Shown piece after piece: positions 57,600-64,000 of a stretch of DNA of 64,000 nucleotides. A program made the translations under genes and the position numbers. The stretch is from Cavia porcellus (lineage: Eukaryota > Chordata > Mammalia > Rodentia > Caviidae): the NCBI RefSeq assembly GCF_034190915.1, contig NW_026947486.1, forward strand, positions 20,796,001-20,860,000, read 5' to 3'. Below the pieces are notes generated by a model. That model was not told where the DNA came from. It saw only the letters and a list, made by a program, of their open reading frames with translations, and did not search any database. Each line of letters begins with the position of its first letter. Position 1 is the stretch's first letter.

Positions 57600-60350
57600 T
57601 TGAGCAAAGATGGTGGATAGATAACACCTGGCTACAGAGGCTCCCTGAGATTATCAACTTAGAATTCAATATAATACAGCATGGGGAGCCCCAAACAGAG
57701 GGAGATGAATTCTCTTGTCCCAAGAAGAAACTAAGGTGAGAAGAGCCAATCAAACATACAGTCCGGGTGCTATTATTGGAATAGCTAAAGGTTCAGTGCT
57801 CCCGCCACAGAGGGCAACTTGCCAATCATCCGAGGTCTCACCCTTTGACTCACTGGAGGTGTAGTCACACTGAGGTCGGGGTCTGCCAGTCGAACGGAGA
57901 GTGCCTGCATAGACCTGTGGTGAGTGATGAGAGTGGAGCCATTCCACAGAGAGGGGGCTCTGTCGGACAACATTCTGGGAGCAGGCAGGAATGGCAAGTA
58001 CAAGGCAGCAGTGACTTCAGTCAGTTGTTCCCTTCCTGAATGGGATTGGTGGAGTGAGCTAGGCCTGCATCCCGTGACCTGGCTGAGACCCAATAGGTTA
58101 TCTGAAATCAATTCTCTACAATGGTGGAGCACACTAACACAGTGAAGCCTCAGAAGTTTGACTGATCCAGAGGGAAGGTGGTGCACAGTAATACAGTGCA
58201 GGCCTCAGCAGGTTGACTGATCCAGAGGGGAGGGGCCAGCATATGCTGCCCTTGTCTGCAACTCACTAGCACACTGCAGTGGGAAGGGTCACCTAGCCAG
58301 TGTGCTTCAGAAGAATTGTAACCAACAAAGAAAGAAACTGCAGCCTCCTGTAAGAAACAAAAAAGATGGGAAGAGGGAGCAACAACAAAAAATTCCCAGG
58401 CCCCAACCCTGTGAACATTGACCCAGGACAGGACAAAGGAGAATGAGAACAGCAAACATGCAATATCAGACACAGCACCAGTGGACATAAAGAGATATCT
58501 TTGGGACTTCATAGACAAGTTCAAAAGTGAGGTATTTAGCCAAGTAAAGAAAGATATAAGAAGATTAATAAAAGAGATGCTAAGCACCCCTCAAGAAGAC
58601 ACAGCTGGAAGAAAGGAGAAACTCAAACAAAAGAGAGAACCATTTGATGAAGAATATAAAAAATATAGAATATATGAGGCAGATTCAAAGAGATCACCAG
58701 GAAATTAAAAACTCTATGGAAAGATGGCAAATCAGCTTGAAAGAAAATAAGGATAGATTATCCAAACTGGAGGACAATTTTGCAATGTGGGAGTATGAAA
58801 GGGAAAACTTTTTTAAAATAACAAGGAAATAAGCAGTAACAATACAAAGGCTAGAAGATGACAAAAGGTTCTATAACTTGAGAATAAAGAATGTGAATGA
58901 ACAAGCCGGGATACAAACAACGGAATTACAAAGGTTATTCACAGAAATAATTATGGAAAACTTCCCAAGCATAGGAAAAGGAAATGATATTCTGATATAT
59001 GAGGCATACAGAACTCCAACCACCTACAACCAAAACAGAGCTACACCCAGGCATATAATAATCAAGATCCCAGAAATTCAAAATAAGAGCAGAATATTAA
59101 AAGATGTTAGAGACAAGAAACAGATAATCTATAGAGGAATGCCCATCAGAATAATGGCAGACTTCTCGACACAAACCATCAAGTCAGGAAGAGCCTGGAG
59201 TAAAATATTTCAAGTCCTGAAAGAAAATAACCTCCATCCCAGATTGATATACCCTGATAAACTGTCTCTAGAAATTAATGGAGAAACAAGATGCTTCCAA
59301 AACAAAGAGGAAGTTGGGGAATTCGCAACCACCAATCCAAGTTTACAGAGAATACTGCAGGGCATTCTAGAGAGAGAGAAAAGTACTAGGATTCCAGGAA
59401 CAGTGGCAGAGAGGCCTCAATGCATGGAGCAAAAGACAGAATGAAGAAAACAATCAGACAACTGATGGAAAAAAAAGCATAAGAGAAATGAGGCAGAGAA
59501 GATTTTATTCAAAACTGATACGATTGATAGTATCAAGTCTGAGAGTATAGGCAACTACACTGAAGATGACAAGACTCTACAATACACATTCTGATTTGAT
59601 AACTGCCAGTTTTTGAAGTTCTATACTACATTCAAAGTTGTATTTTTATGAATACTGTTATGTACTGATATATTGAATTATACTATGTCTGTTGATATAG
59701 CCAATTCTATTGGAGATAACAAGAGACAGACAGGAACTATGGTAGAACTCCTTGTACAATGGTCTTATATGTTTATTTTGTTTCATGTGTTTATAAGAAT
59801 ATGTTTTGTTTTGCCTTGCTTTATTTTGTTTCTCCCTCTAATATAGAAAGGATAGAAATACACGTTAAGACTCATGCATGTGTAGAATCTATAAAGAGTT
59901 TATGAGAACTGATCTTATGACACATGATGAAATGAACACATACTTTGAAGAACAAGAGACACTAAAATACCCAGTGCTGATCCTGACGTGTCATAATGTG
60001 ACACCCAGCAATAGTATTATTCTTTGTTCAGAGTGATATTAGCCTGCTTGGGTTTACTCAATCTCAACATAATTGAAGATATGGATAACTGCATGTATGT
60101 TTAAGTGTATAGGATTGATAACCATATTTCTAAGTTTTTGTTGGATAGTTGAACAGAACTGGTTGCAGTCTCACTGTTTGAATTCCCACTTTACATGTTC
60201 GACTCTTGTACCTTGAACAACTATTTGTAAAACGACAATATGTAAACATCAACTAGTGATTTCTTACTCTTTATTTTTTCTCTGAATGTATGTATTATTG
60301 CTACTTATTTTCTGTTTTGCTTAGTCTTTCTTTAAATAAAATTTAAAAAC
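57600..60350 (+). mobile_element. HAL1-B: half-L1 with ORF1 only (plus strand)
   Basis: A 5' region of about 770 bp begins near 'gagcaaagatggtgg' (about 57601) and shares 'ggctacagagg.tc.ctgaga' with the 5' end of HAL1-A. ORF1 (58368-59444) and a modular 3' region of about 0.9 kb follow, ending 'tttaaataaaatttaaaaac' near 60350. There is no ORF2. No clear target duplication was found, so the ends are approximate. A 57-bp local duplication ('ttgactgatccagaggg' near 58157 and 58214) lies in the 5' region. Confidence 0.8.
58368..59444 (+). pseudogene. HAL1-B ORF1: L1 ORF1p-like, broken
   Basis: It starts MGRGSNNKKFPGPNP at 58368, the same start as in HAL1-A. The frame changes near 58440 and again near 58650-58700, and a stop lies at 58830-58832. 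The last 188 codons (58878-59444) are open and contain the whole RRM-like and C-terminal domains (EAYRTPTTYNQNRATPRHI, then 'QVLKENNLHPRLIYPDKLS'). The ending 'ERPQCMEQ' resembles HAL1-A (AERPQ). Confidence 0.85.
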
Positions 60351-61799
60351 AAACAATTTTACTCCTTTGTCAATGTTCCATGTAGACTATACTATGCTGC
60401 TACTAACAGGTAGATGGTGATGTGATGGTGGTGGGAGAAAGAAAGGAAGAGGGAAAGGGAGTCAATAAGGAAGAAGCAGAAAAATATCAATATACGAACA
60501 GATAGGAGGTTGGACTCTATTGGAATTATTTTTAAAGTTGAAGTAGATGGTTAGTTTGAGGGATCTTAAGAGAATAATTCTGGAAATGGGAGAAGGAACA
60601 CAGGGGTAGGGAAGTGTAATTGGAGATTGAGGGAGGCTGTGAAGATGTTGGAACTTGTTAATATGTTGATAGTTAGGTTATGTTTGCATGTGCTAGATGC
60701 AAATTTTGTGACAATTACTCTGACTTGCATATGTAAGGTAGAATTTATAAAGCACTGCTTAATTCTTATTCTCCTTTGCACATATACAGACACCTACTGT
60801 ATGTATGCTAGATAAAAAAGGAAAGAAAGGGGGGAAATAAAGGGTTAAAAGAGGAGAAAATAGGAGAGGAAAACAGAAAGGAAAATATCACAACCAAAAT
60901 TTAAAACAAAATTAAAGGATCTTTAAAGTCCTATTCATATTTATATTTCGGTTTGAGTTAAATCAGTGAGCTCTTTCCCTCAAATTCATACATTGGGAAA
61001 TTTTAACCTGCTGACCAGCCTCCTCCCCAAAAGAACCACTCACTCCTCACCCATTGCTGAGTGTCGCAGTGACCGCAAGTTACCTCTTTCTATCCTTTCC
61101 AGTCTATGGCGCCAGGTTTCGGAACTGGTTCTCACCTGTGACCTTCCTAACAATGTGACATAGAAATCTTGTCAAGTTGATGGCCCTCTTCGCTCACTTT
61201 TCTCCTGCAAGTATCACTGGGTTAGTGAGGTTAGGTGAGGGCAGTTAGGGTTAAGGTGGCTTGTGACTCTGTCTTAAAGTCTAACTCCTTCAAGTGAATT
61301 CAGGGAGGGGAAGATGCACTGAAATGCAGACTCCTACCTCGGTGCTAGATCATCTCCCAAGATGTCAGGTATACCAGATCTGAGGTATGGGGTGGGGGTG
61401 GGGGGGTAAACCCTCTTGATACGGGGCTTGTATCTGGTAAATTTTTCCTGTTTACTTTCTATTTCTGGCTTTCTTTGCTGTCCTCTTTTCAGTGTACCTG
61501 AATTTTTCTGATGTATATCTCAGAACTATTCTCTAACCCTGCTGCCACCTATTTAGCCATTACACCAAATACTTTTTAAAATGTGTAACTCATTTAATAC
61601 ATTCCAGTAATAATTGGTAACTAAACAATACAACAGAATTGTTTGTTTTTTAATTTGTCAGAACCGTTGATCAAAAAATCACTTCATATTTTAGACATGC
61701 ACACAGGCAAATAAAATAGATTTGGCTTTTTAAGGTAAATTGCTATCATTACTTTTTTATTGTGAGCTAGGCTGAGAATCTATAGAATTTTTCTTCCTC
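60351..61799. other. Region without recognised gene
   Basis: Purine-rich around 60420-60640 and 60800-60880, otherwise mixed. No gene or repeat recognised. Confidence 0.5.
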
Positions 61800-61895
61800 T
61801 CATTTTTTCCCTGTGGTGCTGAGAATCATTACCCAGGGCCTCTTACATACTTCACTACCCACAAGCACTTTATTACTGAGCTGTATCACAGCCCC
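61800..61895 (-). mobile_element. ID-like tRNA-derived SINE, diverged
   Basis: On the minus strand it reads 'ggggctgtgatacagctcag...gccctgggtaatgattctcagcaccac', with recognisable A-box and B-box positions. Confidence 0.65.
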
Positions 61896-61924
61896 TCTCT
61901 CTCATTTCTAGTGTCATCTATTAT

Positions 61925-62310
61925 GATAGTTTCCTAAATCAATGCAACTGATAGGATTATTTCCAAAAGATATGAAGTATAAAACAAAAGAGGCCTTTAT
62001 TCTGAGAACACGGAGAGAGAGAACCGACACCACCCCCCCGAGCCTCCCCCACCCAGCCACTGGAGTCCAGCGATCTCTCTGGCAGACACACAGCATGGAG
62101 GATATATAAGTAGCCTAAGCTTAGGGTAGTGGCCTAGGGCCATTAGAAATGCACAGGTATTTCATTGGCACACGTTTGGTGCCAGGGGCAGATTCCTAAG
62201 GGTGGGGGGAGATAGAGTCACAGTTAAATCTCTAGGGGCCGGGAAGGTTCCGGGTTGAGGCTTTTTCTGGCTACAGTGTCCCGTCTGGGCCAAAACCCTT
62301 TCAGCCACCA
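61925..62310 (-). repeat. Probable solo LTR
   Basis: On the minus strand it would start TGAAAGGG (near 62310). It has a TATA-like 'cttatatatcc' near 62105 and AATAAAGGCC near 61995, and it ends about 61925. The G+C-rich segment between the TATA-like site and AATAAA, and the spacing of about 110 bp, fit an LTR U3-R layout. There is no interior. The family is not identified, and it is unrelated by eye to the 13.1-kb LTR. Confidence 0.45.
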
Positions 62311-62358
62311 TGTAATTTCTATTATCCAAATGGAATACCTGTGATAGTGAAAGATGAT

Positions 62359-63774
62359 ATATGTGCACCTATGTTTATAGCAGCACAATTTGTAATTGCC
62401 AGATCTTGGAAACAACCCAAGTGTCCATCAACTGAGGAATGGATAAAAAAGTTGTGGTATTTCTATACAATGGAGTATTACTCAACTATAAAAAAGGATC
62501 ACATTGAGATATTTATCAATAAATGGGCGCAGCTTGAGACCATACTCATAAGTGAAATAAATCAATCTCGCATGTGTGAATACTGAATAGTTTCCCTAAT
62601 GTAAGTAATGATTCAGATATATAAAAATATGTGGTAATCATGATTCCCCATTATGTGGCCTTGAAGCCTTATAAAGTTTTCACTTCTTAATTGGGAAAGC
62701 TTTATTCTGGGCTTCTTGATATGGAAATATTTGAAGCTATAGTATATGAAGTTTTATTCAAATATTTCAAGGAAAAAGACAGACACTATGGTAACTACTA
62801 TTAAATCGGGTTATTTGGTGGTGAAGCACTAGGTTGCTGAAGCAGTCATGCTTTGACCTGTATTGTTATATTGTTATGTCCTCTTTTATCTCAATCTCTC
62901 CCTTATTCATTAAAAAAATTATTTAGTTTTTTTTTGTTTTTTTTAATTAAGGGGAAAAATTTAAAAAATTAGCAGGATATATAATAGTAACTTTTTTTGA
63001 TTTCCTATTAACTTGTTTTGAAGTCCTGTAATACTCCCACTATCTTGTTTTGACTGATTAGACTCTTCCATTCTGTATGATAGTATCAAGTTTGAGGGTA
63101 TAGGCAACTACTTTGAAGGCAATAAGATTCACTAAGATGACCATTCTGGTTTGACTATTGTCTCCTTTGGAAGTACTGTAATGTTTACAGTGCTTAAGTT
63201 TTATTGGTCTTGTTGTCTACTGTTTTGTTCAACTTTATAATACCTAATGAGATAGACAATTCTTTTTAAGGAAACAAGAGACATTATGGTAACCATTGTT
63301 GATAACCTTGTACTCTGTTCTTACATCATGTACTATGTCTATCCTTGGTTTTGACTGACAGCTTTGTTTTGCCATATATGACTTTATTCTCTTCCAAAAA
63401 AAAGTAATAAGAACTAAGGAATAATAAAACCCAAAATGTGTAAATTTTGTTGTAAAAAAAAAGAGGGAAAAAAAGTGCTCTAAAGGATACAACAGCAAGT
63501 GTGTTTAGGGGTGTTAAATAGCTGACGATATTAATGTTTTTGTTTGGATCATTGAACACAACTGTTTGCAGTCTCTCTGTTTGAATGTCCACTTTGTATG
63601 CTTTGATACTGTGACTTGAGCAAATATCTCTAAGATGATAATGTGTAATCTATTAACTGGTGATTTCTTACTGGTTTTTTTTTTTTTTTTGTAGTTCTGT
63701 ATTACTTTTACCCTTACACTGCTTTGTTTTGTTTTGTTTTTTCTCTTTTTCCTTTTAAATAAAATTTTAAAAAA
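62359..63774 (+). mobile_element. L1-F: 5'-truncated L1 with 10-bp TSD
   Basis: The insertion carries the last 75 codons of ORF2 (about 62361-62586: 'PSTEEWIKKLWYFYTMEYYS', ending 'SRMCEY') and a 1.2-kb modular 3' UTR ending in an A-rich tail. The 10-bp direct repeat gaaagatgat is exact (62349-62358 and 63775-63784). The ORF2 end is close in sequence to that of L1-C, so it belongs to the same, fairly young, subfamily. Confidence 0.88.
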
Positions 63775-63784
63775 GAAAGATGAT

Positions 63785-64000
63785 TCTATGAATATTTACA
63801 CAGCACAATAGATGCCGATGGAATGCATGCTCACGTAGCTATCAATAGGCCAAATCAATTTTAAACTAAATCAATGAATAACTTTTGCACTTTTCCACAA
63901 GAGATGAACTAAATGGAATGCTGGACTTTGACTTCTTTAGTCACTTAAATAGTTTCAAATATGACATTACTATTTTGTTTTCTTTTTTTTTCCTTTCATT
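63785..64000. other. Right-hand flank, nothing recognised
   Basis: Short A+T-rich sequence ending in a T run. Confidence 0.5.

Overview
This is a repeat-dense, gene-poor stretch of a mammalian nuclear genome, most likely a rodent. The reasons are 7SL-derived B1-like SINE monomers, ID-like tRNA SINEs with A and B boxes, abundant LINE-1, processed pseudogenes and a class II (betaretrovirus-like) endogenous retrovirus. The SINE and L1 sequences did not look like mouse or rat to me, so I favour a non-murid rodent; the species is not determined. I see no intact host gene, no rRNA or tRNA gene and no bacterial feature.

Layout. 1-7.4 kb: an A+T-rich flank, one B1 SINE, a minus-strand half-L1 (HAL1-like, ORF1-only) element at 2084-5266 bounded by a perfect 17-bp target-site duplication (TSD), then an old L1 ORF2 fragment. 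7.45-20.2 kb: a minus-strand near-full-length L1 (L1-B) whose upstream promoter region is a tandem array of about 99-bp monomers. That array is split by a 6.6-kb endogenous retrovirus (13091-19725) with 333-bp LTRs differing at one base and a perfect 6-bp TSD. 20.2-25.6 kb: an older plus-strand L1 (L1-D), head to head with L1-B, carrying a B1 SINE. 26.2-36.45 kb: a second near-full-length minus-strand L1 (L1-C), itself split by a second HAL1-like element (28835-32461, perfect 17-bp TSD). 36.5-46.8 kb: degraded LTRs in both orientations, copies of a roughly 340-bp element with terminal inverted repeats, and ID-like SINEs. 46.9-51.7 kb: two processed pseudogenes, gamma-actin (ACTG1) and ASAP1. 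52.4-54.5 kb: a strongly degenerate tandem repeat with a unit of about 75 bp. 55-64 kb: L1 3' UTR and ORF2 fragments, a third HAL1-like element (about 57.6-60.35 kb, plus strand), a probable solo LTR, and a 5'-truncated L1 with a 10-bp TSD.

How the parts work together. The only near-intact coding capacity belongs to the retrovirus. It has gag with one frame break at a 12-A run, a dUTPase-protease frame reached through an A AAA AAC slippery site, pol lacking the central RT palm and carrying one in-frame stop in integrase, and only scraps of a type-D-like env. Its LTRs are almost identical although the interior is defective, which suggests a recently mobilised non-autonomous copy. The HAL1-like elements share their RNA-binding ORF1 domain and a modular 3' UTR (units of about 150 bp) with the L1s beside them, so they are plausibly ORF1-only derivatives mobilised by L1 ORF2 protein. 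The nesting gives a relative chronology: LTR, then L1-C, then HAL1-C; and L1-B, then the retrovirus.
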